DNA of 28,361 nt from CAYORM01 sp964406375 (GTDB lineage Bacteria; Pseudomonadota; Alphaproteobacteria; DSM-16000; Inquilinaceae). The notes below the pieces were generated by a model. That model saw only the letters and a program-made list of their open reading frames with translations. It was not told the DNA's origin and ran no database searches. Positions 6,334 to 14,109 of the stretch are shown piece after piece (position 1 is the first letter of the stretch; every line of letters starts with the position of its first letter). The stretch spans positions 1 through 28,361 of the forward strand of contig CAYORM010000037.1 in the NCBI GenBank assembly GCA_964406375.1. The letters are read 5' to 3'. The position numbers and the translations under genes are program-made.

Positions 6334-7736
6334 TGACCAGCATTCAGAAGACCGTCACGCCGGTCGACGGCTCCGTCTATGTCGAGCGGCCGCTCGCAAG
6401 CGCCGAGGACGCCGCGCGCATCATCGACCGGGCCCGCGCGGCCCAGCGCGCCTGGCGCACCACGCCGCTCGCCGACCGGGCGGCACTCCTCAGCCGTGCG
6501 ACCGACGCCTTCGTCGCGCGCGGCCAGGAGATCGCCACCGAAATCACCTGGCAGATGGGCCGGCCCATCCGTTACACGCCGGGCGAGATCCGCGGCTTCG
6601 AGGAACGCGCGCGCTATATGATCGAGGTGGCGGACCGGGCGCTGGCCGACATCGATGTCGGTCCCAAAGCCGGCTTCCGCCGCTTCCTGCGGCGTGAGCC
6701 GCTCGGCGTCGTCCTCGTCGTGGCGCCGTGGAACTACCCCTATCTGACGGCGGTCAACGTCGTCATCCCGGCGCTGATGGCCGGCAATGCCGTCATTCTC
6801 AAGCATTCGCACCAGACGCCGCTCTGCGCCGAGCGCTTCGCCGAGGCCTTCGCCGCCGCCGGCCTGCCCGAGGGCGTCTTCCAGTATCTGCACGCCGATC
6901 ACACGACCACCGCGAAGATGATCGACGGCACCGGCAGTTCGGGAGGCGTCGACTACGTCGCCTTCACCGGATCCGTGCCGGGCGGCCGCGCGGTCGAGGC
7001 CTCGGCCAGCGGGCGTTTCATCGGCGTCGGCCTCGAGCTCGGCGGCAAGGATCCCGCCTATGTCCGGCCCGATGCCGACATCGCGCATGCGGTCGAGACG
7101 CTGGTCGACGGCGCCTTCTTCAATTCCGGCCAGTCCTGCTGCGGCATCGAGCGGATCTATGTCCATGAGGACGTCTACGATGCCTTCATCGAAGGCGCGG
7201 TCGCGCTGACGCGCGGCTATGTCCTCGGCAACCCCACCGATCCGGCGACGACGCTGGGGCCGATGGTCCGCGCTTCGGCCGCCGCCTTCGTCCGCGACCA
7301 GATCGCTGAGGCCGTCAGCCAGGGTGCGCGGGCGCTGATCGATCCCGCCGGCTTCCCGGAGGACCGTCCCGGCACCCCCTATCTCGCGCCGCAGATCCTT
7401 GTCGACGTCACCCATGCGATGCGGGTGATGAATGAGGAGAGCTTCGGCCCCGTCGTCGGCATCATGAAGGTGCGCTCGGACGAGGAGGCGGTGGCCCTGA
7501 TGAACGACAGCCAGTACGGGCTGACCGCCTCGGTCTTCACCGCCGATGCCGATGCGGCGCTGGCGATCGGCGACCAGATCGCGACCGGCACCTTCTTCAT
7601 GAACCGCTGCGACTATCTCGACCCGGCCCTTGCCTGGACCGGCGTAAAGGAGTCGGGCCGCGGCTGCAGCCTGTCGGTGCTCGGCTACGAACACCTGACG
7701 CGGCCGAAGTCGTTCCATCTCAAGACCCAGATCTGA
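6333..7736 (+). CDS. NAD(P)-dependent aldehyde dehydrogenase
   Basis: A 467-residue ALDH-superfamily enzyme oxidising an aldehyde to the acid. Motifs are PWNYP with Asn134 (oxyanion hole), the cofactor block IPALMAGNAVILK (145-157), FTGSVPGG (211-218), the general base Glu235 in LELGGKD, and the nucleophile Cys269 in FFNSGQSC; then EESFGPVVGI near the C-terminus. The start is the ATG at 6333, which shares its A with the TGA of the ligase (TGATG), implying translational coupling; the frame is open further back but that part overlaps the ligase. Length is normal for the family. In this operon it would act after the iron alcohol dehydrogenase on a gamma-glutamyl-linked aldehyde, which is inferred from context. 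Confidence 0.92.
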   Translation: MTSIQKTVTPVDGSVYVERPLASAEDAARIIDRARAAQRAWRTTPLADRAALLSRATDAFVARGQEIATEITWQMGRPIRYTPGEIRGFEERARYMIEVADRALADIDVGPKAGFRRFLRREPLGVVLVVAPWNYPYLTAVNVVIPALMAGNAVILKHSHQTPLCAERFAEAFAAAGLPEGVFQYLHADHTTTAKMIDGTGSSGGVDYVAFTGSVPGGRAVEASASGRFIGVGLELGGKDPAYVRPDADIAHAVETLVDGAFFNSGQSCCGIERIYVHEDVYDAFIEGAVALTRGYVLGNPTDPATTLGPMVRASAAAFVRDQIAEAVSQGARALIDPAGFPEDRPGTPYLAPQILVDVTHAMRVMNEESFGPVVGIMKVRSDEEAVALMNDSQYGLTASVFTADADAALAIGDQIATGTFFMNRCDYLDPALAWTGVKESGRGCSLSVLGYEHLTRPKSFHLKTQI

Positions 7737-7772
7737 ACCACCGCCGGCGCGGCCGACCGAACAGAGGACCCG

Positions 7773-8930
7773 ATGCTCAAGGGCAACTGGAACTACCCCA
7801 CCACCGTAAAGTTCGGCGCCGGCCGGATCGCGGAGCTGCCGGCGCTGTGCAAGGCGCACGGCCTCAACCGGCCGCTGCTGGTTACCGATCCGGGGCTCGC
7901 CGGCCTGCCGATGGTGCGCGACGCGATCGCGGCGAACGAGGCGGCGGGCGTGCCGACCGGGCTGTTCAGCGACATCAAGCCGAACCCGACCGGCGCCAAT
8001 GTCGCAGCCGGCGTCGCGGCCTTCAAGGCGGGGGGCCATGACGGGGTGATCGCGTTTGGCGGCGGCTCGGGCCTCGATGCCGGCAAGGCCATCGCCTTCC
8101 ATGCCGGCCAGACGCGGCCGCTGTGGGATTTCGAGGATATCGGCGACTGGTGGACACGGGCCGATGCCGATGCCATCGCCCCGGTGATCGCGGTGCCGAC
8201 GACGGCGGGCACCGGCTCGGAAGTGGGACGCGCCTCGGTGATCACCGATGAGGACACCCACGCCAAGAAGATCATCTTCCATCCGAAGATGCTGCCCGTC
8301 GCGGTCATCGCCGATCCCGAGCTGACCGTCGGCCTGCCACCCAAGGTGACCGCGGCGACGGGCATGGACGCCCTCGCCCATTGCCTGGAGGCGCTGTGCG
8401 CGCCCGGCTTCCACCCGATGGCCGACGGGATCGCGACCGAGGGCATCCGGCTGATCCATCGCTGGCTGCCGGTCGCGGTCGAGGATGGTACGAACATCGA
8501 GGCGCGGTCCAACATGCTGGCCGCGGCGAGCATGGGCGCTGCCGCCTTCCAGAAGGGGCTCGGCTCGATCCACTCGCTCGCCCACCCGCTCGGCGCGCTC
8601 TACGATGCCCATCACGGGCTGCTGAACGGCATCCTGATGCCGTACTGCATGGTGCACAATCGTGAGGCGATCGCCGACCGGATGACGGTGCTGGCGCGTA
8701 CCCTCGACCTGCCGGGGAGCGGCTTCGATGCGGCACTCGATTGGGTGCTGGAGCTGCGCCGCCGGATCGGCATCCCGCACACGCTGCGCGACATCGGCAT
8801 CGGCGACAACCGTGCCGAGGAGATCGGGGTGATGGCCGAGGCCGATCCCTCGACCGGCGGCAATGCCCGGCCGATCGACGCGGCGGGGCTGCGGGCGATC
8901 TTCGTCGATGCGGTGAACGGCCGGCTTTGA
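7773..8930 (+). CDS. Iron-containing alcohol dehydrogenase
   Basis: A 385-residue group III alcohol dehydrogenase. The nucleotide-binding GGGSGLDAGK (96-105) and TTAGTGSE (143-150) are present, and the metal ligands fit the FucO pattern: Asp199 and His203 in GMDALAH, His267 in GSIHSLAH and His281 in DAHHG, with the 4- and 14-residue spacings of FucO. It is expected to interconvert a primary alcohol and aldehyde with NAD. It starts 36 bases after the aldehyde dehydrogenase with an agagga site seven bases before the ATG, and is followed after 20 bases by the cyclase gene. Pairing with an ALDH in one operon suggests sequential oxidation of one substrate. Confidence 0.92.
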   Translation: MLKGNWNYPTTVKFGAGRIAELPALCKAHGLNRPLLVTDPGLAGLPMVRDAIAANEAAGVPTGLFSDIKPNPTGANVAAGVAAFKAGGHDGVIAFGGGSGLDAGKAIAFHAGQTRPLWDFEDIGDWWTRADADAIAPVIAVPTTAGTGSEVGRASVITDEDTHAKKIIFHPKMLPVAVIADPELTVGLPPKVTAATGMDALAHCLEALCAPGFHPMADGIATEGIRLIHRWLPVAVEDGTNIEARSNMLAAASMGAAAFQKGLGSIHSLAHPLGALYDAHHGLLNGILMPYCMVHNREAIADRMTVLARTLDLPGSGFDAALDWVLELRRRIGIPHTLRDIGIGDNRAEEIGVMAEADPSTGGNARPIDAAGLRAIFVDAVNGRL

Positions 8931-8950
8931 CCGGGCGAACGGGGGCGGGC

Positions 8951-9778
8951 ATGGCGCGACGCATCGTCGACCTGTCGGTGGCGATCGAGAATGCGGTCCC
9001 CGCCGACCCGCCCGGCTATGGCCCCGCCGTCACCTATCGCAACCATCGCGAGACGGCGGCCGATCTGGCGGCTATCTTCCCCGGCCTGTCGACGGACCAG
9101 CTCCCTGGCGGCGAGGGCTGGGCGATCGAGCATATCACCCTCAACACCCATAACGGCACGCATCTCGACGCGCCCTATCACTTCCATTCGACGATGGATG
9201 GCGGGCGGCGTGCGATCACCATCGACGAGGTGCCGCTGGAATGGTGTTTCGCGCCGGGGGTGAAGCTCGACTTCCGGCATTTCCCCGACGGCTATGTCGC
9301 GACCGCCGCCGATGTCGAGGCCGAACTCGCCCGCATCGGCCATCGGCTGGCACCGCTCGACATCGTGCTGGTCAATACCGCCGCCGGGGCGCGCTACGGC
9401 GCACCCGACTATCTCGCCTCGGGCTGCGGCATGGGGCGGGAGGCGACCCTCTACCTCACCGAGCGCGGCGTCCGCGTCACCGGTACCGATGGCTGGAGCT
9501 GGGATGCCCCCTTCATCCACACCGCCCGCCGCTTCGCCGCGACCGGTGACGCCGGGCTGATTTGGGAGGGGCACCGCGCCGGCATGGTGCGCGGCTACTG
9601 CCATCTCGAGAAGCTTCACAACCTCGACCAGCTGCCGCCGACCGGCTTCATGGTCGCCTGCTTCCCGGTGAAAATCCGCGCCGCCTCTGCCGGCTGGACC
9701 CGGGCGGTCGCGATCGTGGAGGAGGATGACGCAGAAAAGCGGGCGGCGACCGCGTCACCGCCCGCACAGGAAAGCTGA
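8951..9778 (+). CDS. Cyclase-family (kynurenine formamidase-like) metal-dependent hydrolase
   Basis: A 275-residue member of the cyclase family (PF04199 type), which includes bacterial kynurenine formamidase and isatin hydrolase. The metal-binding fingerprint HNGTHLDAPYHF (residues 67-78) is intact, and the C-terminal block EKLHNLDQLPPTGF with ACFPVKI is typical. Family members cleave amide or lactam bonds, so as the last gene of the ligase-ALDH-ADH operon it is a candidate for releasing glutamate from a gamma-glutamyl amide; this is inference. The start is the ATG at 8951, since the open frame upstream overlaps the dehydrogenase. The last 20 or so residues (EEDDAEKRAATASPPAQES) lie beyond the usual family end, and their DNA forms the terminator of the opposing operon. 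Confidence 0.85.
   Translation: MARRIVDLSVAIENAVPADPPGYGPAVTYRNHRETAADLAAIFPGLSTDQLPGGEGWAIEHITLNTHNGTHLDAPYHFHSTMDGGRRAITIDEVPLEWCFAPGVKLDFRHFPDGYVATAADVEAELARIGHRLAPLDIVLVNTAAGARYGAPDYLASGCGMGREATLYLTERGVRVTGTDGWSWDAPFIHTARRFAATGDAGLIWEGHRAGMVRGYCHLEKLHNLDQLPPTGFMVACFPVKIRAASAGWTRAVAIVEEDDAEKRAATASPPAQES
9734..9764 (-). terminator. Rho-independent terminator of the aco operon, inside the cyclase coding end
   Basis: Eight-base perfect stem GCGGGCGG (9738-9745) / CCGCCCGC (9757-9764) with an 11-base loop. Read on the minus strand it is followed at once by TTTT (9737-9734). It begins 30 bases after the acoC stop, so it fits as the end of the seven-gene minus operon. It lies wholly within the last codons of the convergent plus-strand cyclase gene. 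Confidence 0.7.
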
Positions 9779-9784
9779 CGATCA

Positions 9785-9802
9785 GCCGGCTGTTCAGCCG
9801 GC
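9785..9802. repeat. Eight-base inverted repeat over the acoC stop
   Basis: GCCGGCTG (9785-9792) and CAGCCGGC (9795-9802) flank TT, and the acoC stop codon (9794-9796) lies in the middle. It sits in the 15-base gap between two convergent operons and could fold in both transcripts. There is no T-run on the plus side, so it is at most a weak terminator for the cyclase operon. Confidence 0.5.
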
Positions 9803-10915
9803 CGTGAAGGCCCTGATCAGCTCGTTCACCTGGGATGCCGCCTCCATATGCGGCATGTGCCCCTTGCCCTCGATTCGATGGACCGTCACCCCGGCCGGCA
9901 GGCCGTCGGCATGGGCCGACGGCACGACCCGGTCGGCGGTGCCCCAGATCACCTGAACCGGCACGCCGAGCGAGGCGACCCGGTCGCGGAAGGAGACGGT
10001 CTGGCGCCCGCCATCGGTGAAGGCCGCGGCGACCGCGCGCAGCGCCGCATCCACACCGTCGAGGCGCTTGTACTTCAGGACGTCCTCGACCATGTCGCGG
10101 GTGACGAGGCCGGGATCGGAGAACAACATCTCGAGGACCGGCTTCATCTCCTTCCGCCGATCGGCGGAGAGGAAGCCGCCGATATAATCGGCACCGATGT
10201 CGTCACCGAGGCCGGCGGGCGCGATCAGCGTCAGCGAGGCCACACGGTCCGGCGCACGCTCGGCGATCATCATCGCCAGCAGACCGCCCATCGAGTGGCC
10301 GACGAGATGGGCCCGGTCGAGCCCCGCCTGCTCCATATAGCCAAGAGCGGCACGCACCAGCACGTCGAGCGCCGGGCCATCGATCGTCTTGCCGGCCCCG
10401 CCATGGCCGGGAAGGTCGATGGCATGGGTCGCGCGGCCGTCGGCGAGCTCGGGCTGGTTGAACATCCAGCCATTGAGATCGCCGCCGAAGCCGTGGAGGA
10501 AGAGGATTGGCACCCCCTCCCCCTCGCCGGCGACCAGCGCACGGACCTGGCCCGCCGGCGTGTCGACCGTGACCGGTTCGGGCGCCGCTGCGCCGGCCTC
10601 GGCGGCGGCCGTGGCGTTCTCCGCCTGGAAGGCCTCGATGAAGGCATCGATCTCCGCGTCGGAGACCCCCTCATCCGCGATCACGCCGATCAGAGCGCCG
10701 ACCGGCAGCGTCTCGCCCTCCGCCGCCACCCGGCGGCGCAGCACGCCGCCGGCCGGGGCTTCCATCGCATTGGTGATCTTGGAGGTCTCGATGTCGAGGA
10801 TCTCGTCACCGGCCGCGATCTTGGCGCCCAGCTCGGCCGTCCAGGCCGCGACCGTGCCCTCCTGCATCGCGAGGCCCCATTTGGGCATCGTGATGGGATG
10901 GATGCTCCCGCTCAC
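9794..10915 (-). CDS. acoC: Acetoin dehydrogenase-type E2: lipoyl domain fused to an alpha/beta hydrolase
   Basis: A 373-residue E2-like subunit. Residues 5-80 form a lipoyl domain with the lipoate-accepting Lys46 in DIETSKITNAM. A linker with SDAEIDAFIEAF (85-96) leads to an alpha/beta hydrolase domain from about 125: HGFGGDLNGW, nucleophile Ser208 in GHSMGG, Asp328 in WGTADR and His353 in GKGHMPH. This lipoyl-plus-hydrolase design is that of AcoC in acetoin dehydrogenases; the chloramphenicol-acetyltransferase-like domain of ordinary E2 is absent. It would pass an acyl group from the E1 subunits to CoA. It overlaps acoB by four bases (ATGA), so the two are coupled. No E3 gene follows, so a shared lipoamide dehydrogenase is implied. 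Confidence 0.88.
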   Translation of the reverse strand: MSGSIHPITMPKWGLAMQEGTVAAWTAELGAKIAAGDEILDIETSKITNAMEAPAGGVLRRRVAAEGETLPVGALIGVIADEGVSDAEIDAFIEAFQAENATAAAEAGAAAPEPVTVDTPAGQVRALVAGEGEGVPILFLHGFGGDLNGWMFNQPELADGRATHAIDLPGHGGAGKTIDGPALDVLVRAALGYMEQAGLDRAHLVGHSMGGLLAMMIAERAPDRVASLTLIAPAGLGDDIGADYIGGFLSADRRKEMKPVLEMLFSDPGLVTRDMVEDVLKYKRLDGVDAALRAVAAAFTDGGRQTVSFRDRVASLGVPVQVIWGTADRVVPSAHADGLPAGVTVHRIEGKGHMPHMEAASQVNELIRAFTAG

Positions 10916-11940
10916 TCCGCGGCCTCCTTCCTGCCGGCCGACATCGCCGCCTGCACCGCCGCCACGATGTCGTCGGCCGACGGCACGTAGAGATCCTCGA
11001 GCGCTGCCGAGAACGGCACCGGCGTGTGCGGCGGCGAGACCATCTTCACCGGCCCGCGCAGCGCGGCAAAGGCCTTGTCGGCCACCTGGGCCGCGATGTC
11101 GGTCGCCATATTGCAGCGCGGACTCGCCTCGTCCACCACGACGAGCCTCCCGGTCTCCTCGACGCTCTCGAGGATCGTGTCGAGATCGAGCGGCGAGGTG
11201 GTGCGGGGATCGATGATCGTGCAGTCGATGCCCTGCTTGGCCAGCGTGTCGGCCGCGGCCTTGGCCATGTGCACCATGCGCCCGATCGCGACGATCGTCA
11301 CATCCTCGCCCTCGCGGACGAGGTTCGCCTCGCCGAAGGGGATGGTGTAGGGCTCGTCCGGAACCTCCTCCTCCATGTCGTAGAGCACCTTGTGCTCGAA
11401 GAAGATCACCGGATCGTCGTCGCGGATCGACTGGATCAGCAGCCCCTTCGCCTCATAGGGCGAGGACGGGATGACGACCTTGAGACCGGGGATGTGGGTG
11501 AAGACCGGGTAGAGGCACTGCGAATGCTGCGCCGCCGCCCGGAAGCCGGCGCCGTACATCGTCCGCACGGTCATCGGCGTCACCGCCTTGCCGCCGAACA
11601 TGTAGCGGAACTTGGCGGCCTGGTTGAAGATCTGGTCGAAGCAGACCCCCATGAAGTCGACGAACATCAGCTCGGCGACCGGACGCAGCCCGCTGGCCGC
11701 CGCCCCCGCCGCGGCGCCGATGAAGGCACTCTCGCTGATCGGCGTGTCGAGCACGCGGGTCGGACCGAACTCGGAATACAGCCCTTTGGTGACGCCCATC
11801 GGGCCGCCCCAGGCGTCCTGCTGGCCCGGCGAGCCGGTACCGCCGGAGATGTCCTCGCCCATCAGGATGACGCGCGGATCGCGCCGCATCTCCTGCGCCA
11901 GCGCCTCGTTGATGGCCTGACGGAAGCTCTTCTTGGCCAT
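10912..11940 (-). CDS. acoB: 2-oxo acid/acetoin dehydrogenase E1 component, beta subunit
   Basis: A 342-residue transketolase-like E1 beta subunit. MGEDISGGTGSPGQQ opens the pyrimidine-binding domain, Glu70 in TPISESAF is the conserved activator of thiamine diphosphate, and RAAAQHSQ carries His139 of the active site. The C-terminal transketolase fold includes IDPRTTSPLD and VVVDEASPRC. It forms the alpha2beta2 E1 with AcoA and decarboxylates or cleaves a 2-oxo or alpha-hydroxyketone substrate. It begins 24 bases after acoA and overlaps acoC by four bases. Close relatives include pyruvate dehydrogenase E1 beta; the AcoC-type E2 next to it favours the acetoin branch. Confidence 0.9.
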   Translation of the reverse strand: MAKKSFRQAINEALAQEMRRDPRVILMGEDISGGTGSPGQQDAWGGPMGVTKGLYSEFGPTRVLDTPISESAFIGAAAGAAASGLRPVAELMFVDFMGVCFDQIFNQAAKFRYMFGGKAVTPMTVRTMYGAGFRAAAQHSQCLYPVFTHIPGLKVVIPSSPYEAKGLLIQSIRDDDPVIFFEHKVLYDMEEEVPDEPYTIPFGEANLVREGEDVTIVAIGRMVHMAKAAADTLAKQGIDCTIIDPRTTSPLDLDTILESVEETGRLVVVDEASPRCNMATDIAAQVADKAFAALRGPVKMVSPPHTPVPFSAALEDLYVPSADDIVAAVQAAMSAGRKEAAE

Positions 11941-11964
11941 GTTGGATCCTCCCTCGCGCTGCGC

Positions 11965-12933
11965 TCAGTACCGCACGTAGACGTCGGTCAGCAGGTCGGC
12001 CGGGGTCGGCAGCGGCGCCGCCTTGGCGTCGACCAGCGCCTCGTCCACCTCCTGGCGGACTTCGGCATCGATGGCGTCGAGCTGTTCACCGGTGAGCAGC
12101 CCGGCCTCGGTGACCCGCTCGCGGAACAGCGCGAGGCTGTCACGCGTGGCGCGGATCTTGTCCACCTCGCCCGGGGCGCGATAGGTCTGCGCGTCACCCT
12201 CGAAATGCCCGTAATAGCGGTTGAGCTTGACCTCGAGCAGGCTCGGCCCGCCGCCCGAGCGTGCCCGCTCGATCACCTCGCGCGCCGCCTCCCAGACCGC
12301 GAAGAAGTCATGCCCGTCGACCTGCAGGCCCGGCATGCCGAAGGCCTCGGCGCGCTTGACGATGTCGCCGCAGCCGACCGAGAAGCTGGCGGAGGTGGCC
12401 TCGGCATAGCCGTTGTTCTCGAAGACGAAGATCGCCGGCAGCTTCCACACGGTGGCGAGATTCATCGACTCGAAGGTGGTCCCCTGGTTCGAGCCGCCAT
12501 CCCCGACGAAGGCAATCGCGACCCCGCCGGTGCCGAGCGTCTTGGCCGCCAGTGCCGCCCCGCAGATCAGCGGCGGACCGCCACCGACGATGCCGTTCGC
12601 CCCCATCATCCCCTTGGAGAGGTCGGCGATGTGCATCGAGCCGCCCTTGCCGCCGCACAGCCCGTCCTTGCGGCCGTAGATCTCCTTCATCATGCCGGGG
12701 ATGTCGCAATCCTTGGCGATGCAGTGACCGTGGCCGCGATGGGTGCTGGCGATCGAATCGCGGTCGGTCAGATGCATGCAGACGCCGACCGCGCTCGCCT
12801 CCTCACCCGCGTAGAGATGCACGAAACCGGGGATCTCGCCAGAGGAGAAGGCGACGTGAACGACATCCTCGAAATCGCGAATCCGGCGCATCTGCCGGTA
12901 CGCGCGAAGCAGATCTTCGCGGCTAAGCTGCAT
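11965..12933 (-). CDS. acoA: Thiamine diphosphate-dependent dehydrogenase E1 component, alpha subunit
   Basis: A 322-residue E1 alpha subunit with the thiamine diphosphate motif from GDG (144-146) to NN (173-174), plus HRGHGH (65-70) and GRKDGLCGGKGGSMH (87-101), characteristic of the E1 alpha/acetoin dehydrogenase alpha family. There is no long N-terminal targeting extension. The start is ATG 12933, giving MQLSREDLL, with a gagggaga site just upstream. It is the first of the three dehydrogenase genes and lies 78 bases after the ABC ATPase on the same strand with a small hairpin between them. Substrate could be acetoin, pyruvate or another short ketone or keto acid; the operon does not settle this. 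Confidence 0.9.
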   Translation of the reverse strand: MQLSREDLLRAYRQMRRIRDFEDVVHVAFSSGEIPGFVHLYAGEEASAVGVCMHLTDRDSIASTHRGHGHCIAKDCDIPGMMKEIYGRKDGLCGGKGGSMHIADLSKGMMGANGIVGGGPPLICGAALAAKTLGTGGVAIAFVGDGGSNQGTTFESMNLATVWKLPAIFVFENNGYAEATSASFSVGCGDIVKRAEAFGMPGLQVDGHDFFAVWEAAREVIERARSGGGPSLLEVKLNRYYGHFEGDAQTYRAPGEVDKIRATRDSLALFRERVTEAGLLTGEQLDAIDAEVRQEVDEALVDAKAAPLPTPADLLTDVYVRY

Positions 12934-12957
12934 CTTCTTCTCTCCCTCTCGACGTCA

Positions 12958-12979
12958 CCGCAGATGGTTTGACCTGCGG
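12958..12979 (-). repeat. Small hairpin between the transporter ATPase and acoA
   Basis: CCGCAG (12958-12963) and CTGCGG (12974-12979) form a six-base stem with a 10-base loop in the 78-base spacer between the ATPase stop and acoA. There is no T-run. It could tune expression between the transporter and dehydrogenase halves of the operon, or be incidental. Confidence 0.35.
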
Positions 12980-13011
12980 CGCTTCTTGTCTGTCCTCCGG
13001 GCCTCGCGACC

Positions 13012-14103
13012 TCAGAAGTAGGCGAGCCCCGTGTCGCGGGCGAACAGGTGCCAGCGCCCCGTGTCGAAGACGATCCGGCAATCGTCGCCGCGCGCGCCTG
13101 CGTAATCCGGCCCGGTCTTGACGAGCACCTTGTCGTCGCCCAGCGCGACATCGACCAGCATGTCTCCGCCCAGTGGCTCGGTGACCAGGATCCGCCCGTC
13201 GATCGCACCGGCGACACCGTTGCCGACGAGTGTGACCTGATCGGGACGGATGCCCATCTTCACCTCCGGACTCGCCGCCCGCTCCCGCAGGAGCGCCTGG
13301 TGCTCCGCCCGCACCGGCACGGCGAAGGCGGGGTGCACGACATGGAGCGTGCCCTGCCGATCCTCGATCCGGCAAGGGAGGAAGTTCATCGGCGGCTCGC
13401 CGACGAACCCCGCGACCCATTCGTTCACCGGATGGTTGTAAATCTCCTGCGGCGTGCCAAATTGCTGCAGCACCCCCTCATGCATGACGGCGATCCGGTC
13501 CGCCATCGACAGCGCCTCGAGCTGGTCGTGGGTGACGTAGATCATCGTCGTGCCGAGCTCGCGCTGCATGATCTTGAGCTCGCCGCGCATATGCGCCCGG
13601 AGCTTGGCGTCGAGATGGGCAATGGGCTCATCGAACAGGAAGAGCTGCGGCTCGCGCACGATCGCCCGGCCGATCGCCACACGCTGCTTCTGGCCACCGG
13701 AGAGCTCGTGCGGCCGCCGGTCGAGCAGGTGCCCGATCTGCAGCAGATCGGCAGCCTTCATGACCCGCCGGTCGATCTCCGCCCGCTCCATGCCGCGCAG
13801 CCGCAAGGCGTTGCCGATGTTCTCGCGCACCGTCTTGTGCGGGTAGAGGGCATAGTTCTCGAACACCATCGCGATGTCGCGATCCTTCGGCGGCAGATCG
13901 TTCACACGGCGCTCGCCGAACAGGATGTCGCCGGCAGAAATGTGCTCCAGCCCCGCCAGCATCCGCAACGTCGACGACTTGCCGCAGCCGGACGGGCCGA
14001 GGATCGACATGAACTCGCCATCTGCGCAATGAAGGCTGAGATCCTTTACCGCTTCGGTCTTGCCGTAATATTTCCAGACGTGACGAATAGTGACCGACGC
14101 CAT
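13012..14103 (-). CDS. ABC transporter ATP-binding protein, MalK/UgpC type
   Basis: A 363-residue cytoplasmic ATPase that powers the importer encoded upstream. Walker A GPSGCGKSS (36-44), signature LSGGQKQR (134-141), Walker B LFLFDEP (154-160) and the switch His in YVTHDQLEA are intact, and a C-terminal TOBE/MalK regulatory region (from about 240) is present. Two positions are unusual: the Q-loop reads VFENYALYPH, with Glu82 (codon 13858-13860) where most family members have Gln, and the D-loop reads AHLD rather than SNLD. The start is six bases after the MalG-type permease gene. The family moves sugars, polyols or glycerol phosphate; the substrate here is not determined. Confidence 0.93.
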   Translation of the reverse strand: MASVTIRHVWKYYGKTEAVKDLSLHCADGEFMSILGPSGCGKSSTLRMLAGLEHISAGDILFGERRVNDLPPKDRDIAMVFENYALYPHKTVRENIGNALRLRGMERAEIDRRVMKAADLLQIGHLLDRRPHELSGGQKQRVAIGRAIVREPQLFLFDEPIAHLDAKLRAHMRGELKIMQRELGTTMIYVTHDQLEALSMADRIAVMHEGVLQQFGTPQEIYNHPVNEWVAGFVGEPPMNFLPCRIEDRQGTLHVVHPAFAVPVRAEHQALLRERAASPEVKMGIRPDQVTLVGNGVAGAIDGRILVTEPLGGDMLVDVALGDDKVLVKTGPDYAGARGDDCRIVFDTGRWHLFARDTGLAYF

Positions 14104-14109
14104 TGGCTT

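Noticed and set aside
6315..8780. An 821-codon minus-strand frame opposite the aldehyde and alcohol dehydrogenases
   Set aside because: Shadow of two well-supported genes with catalytic residues; no ribosome site or recognisable domain.
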